Positions 36,989 to 45,890 of a stretch of DNA of 64,000 bases are shown here, in pieces. The stretch lies in NCBI GenBank assembly GCA_902766045.1, contig CACXCA010000010.1, positions 1-64,000 of the forward strand. The letters are read 5' to 3'. Position 1 is the first letter of the stretch, and each line of letters opens with the position of its first letter. Below the pieces are notes generated by a model. That model was not told where the DNA came from and did not search any database. It saw only the letters and a list, made by a program, of their open reading frames with translations. Source of the DNA: an uncultured Bacteroidales bacterium. Its GTDB lineage: Bacteria > Bacteroidota > Bacteroidia > Bacteroidales > Paludibacteraceae. The position numbers and the translations under genes were made by a program.

Positions 36989-38428
36989 ATGATAACATTT
37001 ACAGTCAGCCTACTGATCCTAATCATAGGATATCTAGTGTACGGAAAATTCATAGAGAACATTGTAGCACCCGATGCCAACAAGACAACTCCTGCCATCG
37101 AACATAATGACGGGGTTGATTATATGCCTCTTCCTACATGGAAGATTTTCATGATTCAATTTTTAAATATAGCAGGAACAGGACCTATATTTGGTGCTAT
37201 CATGGGTGCCAAATTTGGACCATCGGCTTATCTGTGGATTGTATTAGGATGTATCTTTGCAGGTGCCACACACGATTATCTCAGTGGTATGTTATCTCTA
37301 CGAAACAACGGTGCAGGATTACCTGAGATCATTGGTATCTATTTAGGTAAGAATGCAAAAAAAGCATTCCTAATTTTTACAATATTTTTGATGACAATGG
37401 TAGGTGCTGTGTTTGTATATAGTCCCGCAATGATTTTAGGAAACATGACAAAAGAATTTTTCTCTACCAACGCAGTATATATCTGGTGTGTCATAATTTT
37501 CATCTACTACCTGATAGCTACATTATTGCCAATCGACAAAATCATCGGAAAGATTTATCCTCTTTTTGCCATAGCTATTCTCTTTATGGCAATTGCATTG
37601 GGCTTCTCATTGTTCATAAAGTTCCCTACTCTTCCTGAATTATTTAATTCCGGAGTTAGTTCAGCTTCATTCAATGGGAAGGACATCTTCCCAGCCCTCT
37701 TTATCACCATTGCCTGCGGAGCCATCAGCGGTTTTCACGCCACACAGAGCCCTCTTATGGCAAGATGCATTACAAATGAGAAGCATGGTCGTCGTATATT
37801 CTACGGAAGCATGATAACAGAAGGTATTGTAGCGCTCATCTGGGCCACTATATCTATGTACTTCTTCTATGGAGGCGGAGCCGCAGAATTAGGTGTCGCA
37901 AATACCCTTCAAGCACCAGAGGTAGTAACGGTTGTCAGCAAAGGATGGTTAGGCATTGTCGGCGGAATATTGGCATTGCTCGGTGTTGTGGCAGCTCCAA
38001 TCACAAGTGGTGATACAGCCCTACGTTCAGCAAGATTAATCATTGCTGAGTTCCTACACATAGAGCAAAAAAGCATAAACAAAAGATTGTATATCTGTAT
38101 TCCATTGTTCGTATTCACAATGGCACTCTTGTTCTTCAACATCTCAAATCCAGAAGGGTTTAACATTATCTGGAATTACTTCGGATGGGCAAACCAAACA
38201 ATGGCTGTATTCACATTATGGGCGATAACCATCTATTTACGTAAAAGCAACAAGTTGTACATTGTAACATTATTGCCTGCTCTATTCATGACAGATGTCA
38301 CCACTACATTCTTCTGTATAGCACCCGAATGTTTAGGATTAAATAGTACATTATCATACAGTATAGGTGCCGTATGCACAATTCTATGTCTTGTACTTTT
38401 CATCGCATCAATTAGGAAGAAAGGATAA
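36989..38428 (+). CDS. CstA-family carbon starvation transporter
   Basis: The 479-residue protein has about 12-13 hydrophobic segments and CstA signatures: Q-F-L-N-I-A-G-T-G-P-I-F-G-A-I-M-G, G-A-T-H-D-Y-L-S-G, G-F-H-A-T-Q-S-P and I-T-S-G-D-T-A-L-R. CstA proteins import peptides or pyruvate when carbon is limiting. It is shorter than E. coli CstA, like other Bacteroidota members. It follows the rfb terminator by 66 bp and seems to be its own unit; no promoter element is clear. Confidence 0.92.
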   Translation: MITFTVSLLILIIGYLVYGKFIENIVAPDANKTTPAIEHNDGVDYMPLPTWKIFMIQFLNIAGTGPIFGAIMGAKFGPSAYLWIVLGCIFAGATHDYLSGMLSLRNNGAGLPEIIGIYLGKNAKKAFLIFTIFLMTMVGAVFVYSPAMILGNMTKEFFSTNAVYIWCVIIFIYYLIATLLPIDKIIGKIYPLFAIAILFMAIALGFSLFIKFPTLPELFNSGVSSASFNGKDIFPALFITIACGAISGFHATQSPLMARCITNEKHGRRIFYGSMITEGIVALIWATISMYFFYGGGAAELGVANTLQAPEVVTVVSKGWLGIVGGILALLGVVAAPITSGDTALRSARLIIAEFLHIEQKSINKRLYICIPLFVFTMALLFFNISNPEGFNIIWNYFGWANQTMAVFTLWAITIYLRKSNKLYIVTLLPALFMTDVTTTFFCIAPECLGLNSTLSYSIGAVCTILCLVLFIASIRKKG

Positions 38429-38496
38429 GATTATAAAAATCAAGTTTTTTCATAATAGCAAATAAAAGCATCAAAACTATAAACAGCTTATTATAA

Positions 38497-38997
38497 ATGA
38501 AAAGGTGGCTTAAAATATTGTGGAGAATTCTCATAATCGGTTTCATAATTTTCATCGGATTTACAGGATTGATGATTTATGTCATAGGCAAAGCAATGGA
38601 CTGTAGTCAGTCACCGGAAAAGCCTACAAACATACCTCAAACTGCTGTTTGGTCGGGAGAGTGCGAAACCGGGCATTGGGTAAATCTTGTCGAAATCCAC
38701 GATGGCAAATATCGTTTTATGCTTTATGGCTTTGATGGAACGTTAGTGTTAGATGCTGATTTTGTACTCAAAGGAGAATCCAACTACAGACAAATTATAG
38801 ATGAAAACAATTGGCAAGATCAAATATTAAATTATAAAGTGGATGCCGATTTTGTAAACATAAAAGGAGGAAAACTAGAACTTGTATTACCTGCATACGG
38901 AGGAGAATACTGGGATAAAGACAAAGGAACCTTCATATGGGATAATGACAAAGACACAGATAAATCAATAGATACGACAGCAAGCATGCCATCATGA
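38497..38997 (+). CDS. Small membrane-anchored protein of unknown function
   Basis: The 166-residue product has a basic start, one membrane helix (about 10-32) and an acidic soluble domain of about 130 residues with W-S-G-E-C-E-T-G-H-W-V-N-L and a Gly/Tyr/Asp-rich C-terminal half. The topology suggests a periplasmic domain. I recognise no family. It precedes the kinase-like gene by 40 bp on the same strand and may be co-transcribed. Confidence 0.5.
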   Translation: MKRWLKILWRILIIGFIIFIGFTGLMIYVIGKAMDCSQSPEKPTNIPQTAVWSGECETGHWVNLVEIHDGKYRFMLYGFDGTLVLDADFVLKGESNYRQIIDENNWQDQILNYKVDADFVNIKGGKLELVLPAYGGEYWDKDKGTFIWDNDKDTDKSIDTTASMPS

Positions 38998-39037
38998 CCA
39001 TAATCAGTACATACGTTAATCATTAAAATCAACCATT

Positions 39038-39844
39038 ATGAGCAATGGAACAAGACTTGAGCAAAATAATAATGAGTCAAACCAACATATCGGTGGAAAC
39101 CTTTATCAGAAAGCAACCAAAAGAGAAATGGCAGATCTTGACAGAGGCGACATTAGAGTGTTTGAAAAAGGGGTTCACGATCAACCGTATGGAGATTCAG
39201 AGGATGTCCAGACTACTTTTGAGCAAACCAGAGCGGAGCAGGTAGAGACAAAAAGATTGTTTGATATAGCTAAAAAAAATGGTCTGTTTATCGACCGAGA
39301 AACTATTGATAAGTTTGGAGATAAGCTGTGTACTAAAACCGGTGAATGTGAAATTTTTTACAATGAAAAAGAATCACTTATTTACAAAGTGAAAGATCCA
39401 TTTGCTAAATGGGTAATTAAAAATCTCCACGCTGAAGATGCCATCTACGAGCATATCATCCATAACCTTCTATTCCCAAACACTCGTTATAAATTCATCG
39501 GCATTGCTGAAGATGATGGTAATCTTAGAATTGTGTTGTCTCAGCCATTCATATCTTCTACCAATGCCCACCCTACAGACGAAGAGATTATTTGTCATCT
39601 GAAGACGTTGGGATTAGAGCCAGACGGCACTTATTTTTACGGCAACGAATATGTCACAGTCACAGACACCGGCACAGCCAGCGACAATGTGTTAAAAGGT
39701 GACGATGGTGAACTATACTTCATCGACCCAATCATCAAATTAAAGAAGCCTGCAAAAGAAGTCATAGAATTTCTTATAAATTTCACTCCAAAAGAAGAGC
39801 CATTGCCTTGGTGGAAATCGTTGCTGAAACGTTTAAAACGATAA
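39038..39844 (+). CDS. Stand-alone polyvalent-type protein kinase fold protein
   Basis: The 268-residue protein resembles the Ser/Thr/Tyr kinase domain found inside large polyvalent proteins of phages and conjugative elements in Bacteroidota. Visible features: T-G-E-C-E-I-F-Y then L-I-Y-K-V-K-D (candidate ATP lysine K117); a helix with E133/E138; a hinge near L-S-Q-P-F; a catalytic-loop-like V-T-D-T-G-T-A-S-D-N-V-L (D210, N217); and Y-F-I-D-P-I (D230, DFG-like). The D-to-N spacing is two residues longer than in classical kinases. The N-terminal 70 residues are polar and probably disordered, and the C-terminus ends in a basic W-W-K-S-L-L-K-R-L-K-R. No phage or conjugation genes are nearby. Activity and target are unknown. 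Confidence 0.65.
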   Translation: MSNGTRLEQNNNESNQHIGGNLYQKATKREMADLDRGDIRVFEKGVHDQPYGDSEDVQTTFEQTRAEQVETKRLFDIAKKNGLFIDRETIDKFGDKLCTKTGECEIFYNEKESLIYKVKDPFAKWVIKNLHAEDAIYEHIIHNLLFPNTRYKFIGIAEDDGNLRIVLSQPFISSTNAHPTDEEIICHLKTLGLEPDGTYFYGNEYVTVTDTGTASDNVLKGDDGELYFIDPIIKLKKPAKEVIEFLINFTPKEEPLPWWKSLLKRLKR

Positions 39845-39872
39845 AGAGTGTGTATCTATCAGCTAAGTGTTC

Positions 39873-40625
39873 TTATCGTACAATTATCTTCATCGGCTTG
39901 AACTTATACAAATCTGATTGACGGATTTTATCTGCAGACACACCCAAATCCATCAACTTCCCTTTCACCTCATCACTTTGTTCGTTTGTCAACCGTGGTT
40001 CAATGACAAATTCATCTATTAAATCAGCAGGATCTATTTCAAACTCCAGTGATTCAACTCCCACATTACAGAAATCATTCGGAATTGTTCTTATAATGCG
40101 CACTTCTTGTTCATGTTCAAATGGTTTACGTTTCAGAAAAAAAGATTCTATCATCAGTGAATACATATCCGATGCTGAGATAGGTTGATGCTGCCACCTC
40201 ACTAATTCATCATCCGTAAGATAGTTAACTCGTCCCAAAAAAGTTGTATGCTGATGAGATAATTGGTTATCTTCTGCTGGATAAATCACATCAAACAATT
40301 TCTTTACAGTCGTTTTGATACGTACAGCACAACTTTCGCGATACTTATTGGAATAGATTCTCCACATGGCATCCGACTCGTCCTGCAACGTCCATGACTG
40401 TCCATAAACACATCCTAATAAACTATCCGCTTTCCCTGACAAGTTTCCATACACAAACTCGTTTTTCAAGAAAAAATTTTCATACACATCTTCCCATTTT
40501 GATGTATGATCAACACGCAATAACTTATTCTGAAGAAGTGGTGTTAGATACTTTAAGGGGAAATACTTATATATCACCTCTTCTCCTGTTAAGCCATTCA
40601 ATAAATTATCTTCTCTCCTATTCAT
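39873..40625 (-). CDS. DUF2971 family protein
   Basis: The 250-residue soluble protein fits DUF2971: an opening Y-K-Y-F-P-L-K-Y-L-T-P-L-L, then S-W-T-L-Q-D-E-S-D-A-M-W-R-I-Y, and a later E-H-E-Q-E-V-R-I-I-R segment. The W-x-x-Y followed by a C-A-V-R-I strand is the family core. DUF2971 is scattered among mobile and accessory regions, and no biochemical role is settled. It is convergent with the kinase-fold gene (28 bp apart) and shares the strand of DUF805 and tilS upstream. Confidence 0.8.
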   Translation of the reverse strand: MNRREDNLLNGLTGEEVIYKYFPLKYLTPLLQNKLLRVDHTSKWEDVYENFFLKNEFVYGNLSGKADSLLGCVYGQSWTLQDESDAMWRIYSNKYRESCAVRIKTTVKKLFDVIYPAEDNQLSHQHTTFLGRVNYLTDDELVRWQHQPISASDMYSLMIESFFLKRKPFEHEQEVRIIRTIPNDFCNVGVESLEFEIDPADLIDEFVIEPRLTNEQSDEVKGKLMDLGVSADKIRQSDLYKFKPMKIIVR

Positions 40626-40647
40626 ACGCTTTTCGTGAGATATTCCG

Positions 40648-41211
40648 TCAACCCTTGTTATTAGGATTTTTCATGATTAACAAAAAAAGGAAAATAAGAT
40701 TTCCTATAAAAGGAATCAACTGGACAAGATAGGTCAATGGTCCATACCCTGCATCTCGCAACCGTCGAATTGTCAAAGAGAAATAAGGAAGCATCACAAG
40801 CAAGGTATAAATCGTGAACAATCGTAGTATGTATATATCAATGGATAAAGAAAAAAATAGATATAACGCATAAAAGGCAATCGGACAAAGGATGAAAGCA
40901 ATCCACACGACCAAGGCCAAAAGGAATGCAGCAATTCCTTTGTATATAAAAGAATACTGCTGACAATCCTGTAATATAGACATTACAGGCATCTGATTTA
41001 CATCATAAGAGAACAGACTCATAATTGATGCTACGAAATCCCTGAAATCATCCGTTAAGAGATTGTCATAAGAAGACAAGGTAAAGAGGAAAAACAAGAA
41101 AAAAACAAAAAGATTGCCAAAAGCAAACACCCAAAATGCTTTTCTGCTTGATTTTGATCTAATATCCGAGAACTCAAACCAAGGATTAATAAATAAATCG
41201 ATGACTTCCAT
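40648..41211 (-). CDS. DUF805 inner-membrane protein
   Basis: The 187-residue protein has about four membrane helices and the DUF805 hallmarks: S-R-K-A-F-W-V-F at the first helix and S-L-T-I-R-R-L-R-D-A-G-Y-G before the last pair. Function is unknown. It lies 14 bp after tilS and probably shares its transcript. Confidence 0.88.
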   Translation of the reverse strand: MEVIDLFINPWFEFSDIRSKSSRKAFWVFAFGNLFVFFLFFLFTLSSYDNLLTDDFRDFVASIMSLFSYDVNQMPVMSILQDCQQYSFIYKGIAAFLLALVVWIAFILCPIAFYALYLFFSLSIDIYILRLFTIYTLLVMLPYFSLTIRRLRDAGYGPLTYLVQLIPFIGNLIFLFLLIMKNPNNKG

Positions 41212-41225
41212 AATCTAAATTCGTT

Positions 41226-42554
41226 TTATTCTTCGACACATGACAAACATAACACCACCGAAGTATCATTCGATACTCTAAACCGATTATCCGCTCGGAA
41301 TCCAACAATCCAAGCAACAGAATCATCCTCTGTAGTCAAAATCCATGCATTTTTTTTTGCCTCATTTGATATTTTCTGATCCACAAAATAATCACTTATT
41401 TTTTTCTTTCCTCTCATACCAAATGGAATAAACCAATCTCCATTCTGCCATCTCCGTAGCACTAACGGAAACGTCAACGCAGTCATGTCTAAGTAACAGT
41501 GGGAAGCGTCTTTCACAATTTCAAACTCTCCAACTCTTTTGACGATAGCCGTCATTTGAAAAGGCAGACGGCTAAAATCATCCAAGCAATGAATCTCATA
41601 ACGTTGAGCCTCTGTCTGAATCATTCTTTTCAGCAACAAAGTATCCCGTTCCTGTATAATCACATAATTATTTCTTTTAGCATAGAAACAATTTCCTGAC
41701 TGTCCTTTCTTTATCGAGTCATTCAACTGTTGAATAGTAGCAGCAGAAAAACCATAGGGAGACAGGAACTCATAGAGCAAGAAATCAGCAGAAGGTTCTT
41801 TTAACAATAGGGGTAAAGAGAGTTCCCACGTACCATGTTTTCCTTCTTTAAAGATTGCGAGTCGTTTCTCTTCTATTATCTCCTGCAAGAAGGACTCTGT
41901 CTGTTGCAAATATCCAATCGTATTTTTTACATTATTTTTAAAGGTCGGATAAACAGATTGAAGCATCGGGATAATTTCGTTTCGAAACTTATTCCTTGTG
42001 TATAACGAATCCGCATTGGTTGAATCCTCCACATGAGGAAGTCCTTTGCTTGTTATATATTCCATGATATCCTGTTTAGAATAATTCAACAAAGGTCTCC
42101 ATACACGTCCAGCAAGTTCTTTTATACCCGTCAGTCCACGAATACCCGTTCCTCGGGAAAGATTCATCAAGAATGTCTCTACCACATCATCAGCATGATG
42201 AGCGACTGCGATATAATCTGCATTTTCTCTAACGCATAACTGTCGGAACCACTCATATCGCAGTTCACGAGCAGCCATTTCAATAGAAATAGATTTTAAC
42301 GCAGCATATTCTTTTGTTTGAAAGTCAATTTTTCGAAAGGGAAGTTTATATCTGAGGGCTAAAGAAGTCACAAACCGTTCATCCCGATTCGACTCATCAC
42401 CTCTCAGATGAAAATTACAATGAGCAATAACACAAGAATACCCCAAGCAACAAAGGAGGTCAAGCAACGCAACAGAATCAGCGCCGCCGCTCACTGCCAC
42501 AATTAGCTTGGTTGTAACAGGGAATCTTTTGTTAAAGTGTGAGACATCAATCAT
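41226..42554 (-). CDS. tilS: tRNA(Ile)-lysidine synthase
   Basis: TilS attaches lysine to C34 of tRNA-Ile(CAU), allowing AUA decoding. The PP-loop V-A-V-S-G-G-A-D-S-V (19-28) is intact, followed by H-C-N-F-H-L-R-G and A-V-A-H-H-A-D-D. The C-terminal domain (about 360-442) with R-R-W-Q-N-G-D-W-F and K-K-I-S-D-Y-F is the TilS-specific part. 442 residues. The start overlaps the nucleoside phosphorylase stop by 8 bp, indicating coupling. Confidence 0.96.
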   Translation of the reverse strand: MIDVSHFNKRFPVTTKLIVAVSGGADSVALLDLLCCLGYSCVIAHCNFHLRGDESNRDERFVTSLALRYKLPFRKIDFQTKEYAALKSISIEMAARELRYEWFRQLCVRENADYIAVAHHADDVVETFLMNLSRGTGIRGLTGIKELAGRVWRPLLNYSKQDIMEYITSKGLPHVEDSTNADSLYTRNKFRNEIIPMLQSVYPTFKNNVKNTIGYLQQTESFLQEIIEEKRLAIFKEGKHGTWELSLPLLLKEPSADFLLYEFLSPYGFSAATIQQLNDSIKKGQSGNCFYAKRNNYVIIQERDTLLLKRMIQTEAQRYEIHCLDDFSRLPFQMTAIVKRVGEFEIVKDASHCYLDMTALTFPLVLRRWQNGDWFIPFGMRGKKKISDYFVDQKISNEAKKNAWILTTEDDSVAWIVGFRADNRFRVSNDTSVVLCLSCVEE

Positions 42555-43428
42555 TCGTCAGTCGAGTTAAAACAATTCGCACCAAATCCTCCATTCCACC
42601 CTTATATTCTGTATTCATAGTCTTATCCACTCGTCCGGCAATAATATTACATATTGTCACAGCTTTATGTCCCAACAATTTTGCCAATCCTGCCACAGCA
42701 GAACTTTCCATTTCAAAATTTGTAATTTTCTCACCTTGATATTCAAATGATTCTATTTTCTCATTCAAGGAAGCATCTGCCAATGGAATGCGAACATAAC
42801 GGCCTTGCGGACCATAGAATCCTGGTGCAGAGATTGTCACACCCATCACCATTCCCTCACAAAGCTGATTAACCAGTGTCTCATCTGCCGAAACCACATA
42901 AGGAGCAGCCAATCGAGGACTCCAGTTAACGTGACGGCAAAAAGCTTGTTCAAAATCCAAATCTATCGTTCCTTCTGGAATCTGATAATAATTCAGCAGG
43001 CCGTCAAAGCCAATAGAACGACGAGAAACAACAAAAGAACCAACCGGACAGAATGGCTGTAATCCACCAGAAGTACCAATACGAACCAACGTCAGTTGCG
43101 TATGCTCCGATTTAACCATCCGTGTATTAAAATCAATATTCTTCAACGCATCCAATTCAGTCAACACAATATCTATATTGTCGGTACCGATTCCATGCGA
43201 AACACATGAAATACGTTGTCCCCTTACTTTTCCCGTGATAGTATGGAACTCTCGGCTACGAACCTCACACTCTTTCTCATCAAAGAATCCTGCCACCATA
43301 TCCACACGATCAGGATCACCGACAAGAATAACTTTATCTGCCAATTGTTCTGGCTTTAAGTGCAAATGAAAAATTGAACCATCTGCATTTATAATCAATT
43401 CAGAAGAAGGAATCACTCTCATACACAT
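42547..43428 (-). CDS. Nucleoside phosphorylase (uridine phosphorylase-like)
   Basis: This enzyme cleaves nucleosides with phosphate for salvage. It has the PNP/UDP-phosphorylase layout: V-G-D-P-D-R-V (phosphate loop), V-R-I-G-T-S-G-G-L-Q and F-E-M-E-S-S-A-V-A-G-L (ribose/base site). 293 residues, or 291 from the second ATG at 43422. The base preference cannot be fixed by eye. A -7 element lies upstream. Confidence 0.88.
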   Translation of the reverse strand: MCMRVIPSSELIINADGSIFHLHLKPEQLADKVILVGDPDRVDMVAGFFDEKECEVRSREFHTITGKVRGQRISCVSHGIGTDNIDIVLTELDALKNIDFNTRMVKSEHTQLTLVRIGTSGGLQPFCPVGSFVVSRRSIGFDGLLNYYQIPEGTIDLDFEQAFCRHVNWSPRLAAPYVVSADETLVNQLCEGMVMGVTISAPGFYGPQGRYVRIPLADASLNEKIESFEYQGEKITNFEMESSAVAGLAKLLGHKAVTICNIIAGRVDKTMNTEYKGGMEDLVRIVLTRLTND

Positions 43429-43456
43429 AGGATTTATATCAGATATTTTATTATGT

Positions 43457-43464
43457 CAAAGATA
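43457..43464 (-). promoter_or_regulatory. -7 element of the nucleoside phosphorylase-tilS operon
   Basis: TATCTTTG on the minus strand, 28 bp before the ATG at 43428; no clear -33 box. Confidence 0.5.
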
Positions 43465-43496
43465 TGAAAAACCTTTTATAATTTAATTCATTTTCT

Positions 43497-43504
43497 TATT
43501 TTTG
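43497..43504 (+). promoter_or_regulatory. -7 element of the 43562 lipoprotein gene
   Basis: TATTTTTG on the plus strand, 57 bp before the ATG at 43562; divergent from the nucleoside phosphorylase promoter. Confidence 0.45.
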
Positions 43505-43561
43505 TCATAAGTTAAACAGTAAAAAAGAATTTACAGAACCCACCTAAATACGATCTATTTT

Positions 43562-44272
43562 ATGAAAGTAAAAAATTTCTCAATATTCATATTATGCTTA
43601 CTTTCTTTTGCATGCGCCCATACATCCAATGAGCAATCCGACAACAACGGAAAGGACACTGCAATCACACAAAATCTCGTTGAAGCAACCATACCAACCG
43701 ACCCATTGGACAGCTACCAACCGTTAACTAAAGTAGCTGAATCAGAGGCCACCCATTTCAACTTTAATCATTTCGATATAGAGACAGACACGCTTTGGAA
43801 TTTCATTGTGATTACAGAACCCATATCCGAGGATAAGGACTGGTATTATGTCTGCGCAGAATCTTCCTACCCTAAAAATGCAAAAGGAAATATAAACATC
43901 CTTCTCATTCCTAAGGACACAATGATTTTCAAATATATCCACATTGAAGAGGAAGAGAGTTCAAATTTCAAATCTATTGAAAATGTAAAGAAGATCTGTA
44001 AAGGACTGTTCAACCAACAAAGTCCGCTCCTACTTCAACAGTTTGATGTTTATCTACTTCTATCCGATGTGAATGAGCTAGACAAAGAAACCACCTACAC
44101 TACCGGACAATATGTAACAAAGGAGAATACCCCCTATCACATGTATCAATATACCACAAAAGGTTGGTCTCTCATAGCCGAATTACAACGAAACACAGAA
44201 TCCATCCATCAATCAGCATTTGATTTTGGAGAATACATACTAAAACAGAATCATGCTTCGCTTACAAAATAA
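43562..44272 (+). CDS. Lipoprotein of unknown function
   Basis: The 236-residue product has a lipoprotein signal with S-F-A-C18, then a polar linker (about 20-45) and a single soluble domain with mixed strands (F-N-F-N-H-F-D-I-E-T-D-T, W-Y-Y-V-C-A-E-S). I do not recognise a family. It stands alone between divergent and downstream promoters, so it is probably a single-gene unit exposed to periplasm or surface. Confidence 0.55.
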   Translation: MKVKNFSIFILCLLSFACAHTSNEQSDNNGKDTAITQNLVEATIPTDPLDSYQPLTKVAESEATHFNFNHFDIETDTLWNFIVITEPISEDKDWYYVCAESSYPKNAKGNINILLIPKDTMIFKYIHIEEEESSNFKSIENVKKICKGLFNQQSPLLLQQFDVYLLLSDVNELDKETTYTTGQYVTKENTPYHMYQYTTKGWSLIAELQRNTESIHQSAFDFGEYILKQNHASLTK

Positions 44273-44347
44273 GAGCAAAGGGGGTATTGATCCGGAGGTG
44301 TTTAGGGCATAACATCAGTTTTTCTTTTAAACATCAGATTTTTTCAC

Positions 44348-44355
44348 TACCTTTG
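44348..44355 (+). promoter_or_regulatory. -7 element of the que operon
   Basis: TACCTTTG on the plus strand, 47 bp before queF. No preQ1 riboswitch fold is recognisable in the leader. Confidence 0.5.
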
Positions 44356-44402
44356 CATCGCAAAAGAGCTTTGAAGTATTTCCTCTTAAACTAAATACAA
44401 TT

Positions 44403-44879
44403 ATGTCAAGAACCACAGAAGAATTGGAAGGAGTAACACTCCTTGGAGAGAAAAAAACGGTGTATCCCACAGATTATGCACCACAAGTCTTAGAAACATT
44501 TGTCAATAAACATCCTGAAGAGGACTATCTGGTGACATTAAATTGTCCAGAATTCACTAGTCTATGTCCTAAAACCGGTCAGCCAGATTTTGCCCATATC
44601 ATCATCAACTATATTCCAAACGAACGAATGGTTGAAAGCAAATCGCTGAAATTATACCTATTTAGTTTCCGTAACCATGGCGATTTTCATGAGGATTGCA
44701 TCAACATCATAATGAAAGACCTCATAAAACTGATGGATCCACGCTATATCGAAGTATATGGAATATTCACTCCCCGAGGAGGAATTTCAATATATCCTTT
44801 CGCCAACTATGCAGATGAATCGCATCAAGATATAAAGAAAGCCAGACTACTGGCACAGATGAGTCAATACAATAAATAA
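44403..44879 (+). CDS. queF: preQ0 reductase (7-cyano-7-deazaguanine reductase)
   Basis: QueF reduces the nitrile of preQ0 to the amine preQ1 with NADPH. It is the short, unimodular type (158 residues). The catalytic cysteine and substrate motif are in [13 protein letters not shown], followed by E-S-K-S-L-K-L-Y, with the E-x-x-H-E-like F-H-E-D. First gene of a compact queF-C-D-E operon. Confidence 0.96.
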   Translation: MSRTTEELEGVTLLGEKKTVYPTDYAPQVLETFVNKHPEEDYLVTLNCPEFTSLCPKTGQPDFAHIIINYIPNERMVESKSLKLYLFSFRNHGDFHEDCINIIMKDLIKLMDPRYIEVYGIFTPRGGISIYPFANYADESHQDIKKARLLAQMSQYNK

Positions 44880-44888
44880 TCATATCCT

Positions 44889-45542
44889 ATGAAAGATAGC
44901 ATTCTCATACTGTCCGGTGGCATGGATAGTGTCACTCTATTGTACGACAAGCAAGATACAATAGCCATGGCTGTTTCTTTTCATTATGGGAGCAATCACA
45001 ATGACCGAGAAATTGCCTATGCCAAACTACATTGTGAAAAGCTAGGAATACCCCATATAATCATCCCGTTAGCCTTCATGAAACAGTACTTTAAAAGTTC
45101 ACTGTTGGAAGGAGCTGATCAAATACCAGAAGGTGACTACAATGGTGATAATATGCACTCGACAGTTGTTCCTTTTCGAAACGGTATTATGCTGTCCATT
45201 GCAGCAGGATTAGCAGAATCCAACGGACTGAAACACATCATGATGGCAAATCATGGAGGTGACCATGCTCTATACCCAGACTGTCGGCCTGAGTTTGTAG
45301 AGGCAATGAATCAAGCTGTTTCAACTGGCACCTATGTAAACATCACATTGAATGCGCCCTACACCCATCTGACCAAAGCTGACATTGCGAAGAAAGGAAA
45401 GCTAATTGGCATCGATTATCGTCAGACATGGAGTTGCTACAAAGGAGGAGCGAAACATTGCGGGAAATGCGGCACATGTATCGAACGGAAAGCAGCACTT
45501 CGCGAGGCTGGGATAAACGACTTAACAGAATATGAAGAATAA
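44889..45542 (+). CDS. queC: 7-cyano-7-deazaguanine (preQ0) synthase
   Basis: QueC converts 7-carboxy-7-deazaguanine to preQ0 with ATP and ammonia. The PP-loop is L-S-G-G-M-D-S-V-T (8-16). The zinc-binding cysteines are S-C-Y-K-G-G and C-G-K-C-G-T-C near the C-terminus. 217 residues. 9 bp after queF. Confidence 0.96.
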   Translation: MKDSILILSGGMDSVTLLYDKQDTIAMAVSFHYGSNHNDREIAYAKLHCEKLGIPHIIIPLAFMKQYFKSSLLEGADQIPEGDYNGDNMHSTVVPFRNGIMLSIAAGLAESNGLKHIMMANHGGDHALYPDCRPEFVEAMNQAVSTGTYVNITLNAPYTHLTKADIAKKGKLIGIDYRQTWSCYKGGAKHCGKCGTCIERKAALREAGINDLTEYEE

Positions 45543-45554
45543 AACAAAAGAAGG

Positions 45555-45890
45555 ATGTATTATATAACGAAAAAAATAGAGATATCTGCAGCTCACAAAC
45601 TGAAACTCTCATACGACAGCAAATGCGAGAATCTGCACGGACACAACTGGATTATTACCGTGTATTGCAAAGCAAAGGAACTGGATGAGAACGGTATGGT
45701 AATCGACTTCACTCACATAAAACAGTTAATAACAGAGAAGTTGGATCACTCAATCATCAATGATGTCATCGGAGATGTTAATCCAACAGCAGAAAATATT
45801 GCTTATTGGGTGTATCAACAAATAGATTGTTGCTACAAGGTTTCCGTTCAAGAATCAGAAGGTAACATTGCCACCTATGAAGAGGATTAA
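45555..45890 (+). CDS. queD: 6-carboxytetrahydropterin synthase
   Basis: This 111-residue PTPS-like enzyme makes 6-carboxytetrahydropterin. Zinc ligands are the His of A-A-H-K-L and the pair in L-H-G-H-N-W; the catalytic cysteine is in K-C-E-N. A later D-H-S-I-I-N-D motif follows. It overlaps queE by 14 bp. Confidence 0.94.
   Translation: MYYITKKIEISAAHKLKLSYDSKCENLHGHNWIITVYCKAKELDENGMVIDFTHIKQLITEKLDHSIINDVIGDVNPTAENIAYWVYQQIDCCYKVSVQESEGNIATYEED

Noticed and set aside
44273-44402. preQ1 riboswitch before queF
   Set aside because: No conserved preQ1-I or preQ1-II stem-loop or tail could be recognised; only a -7 element is visible.
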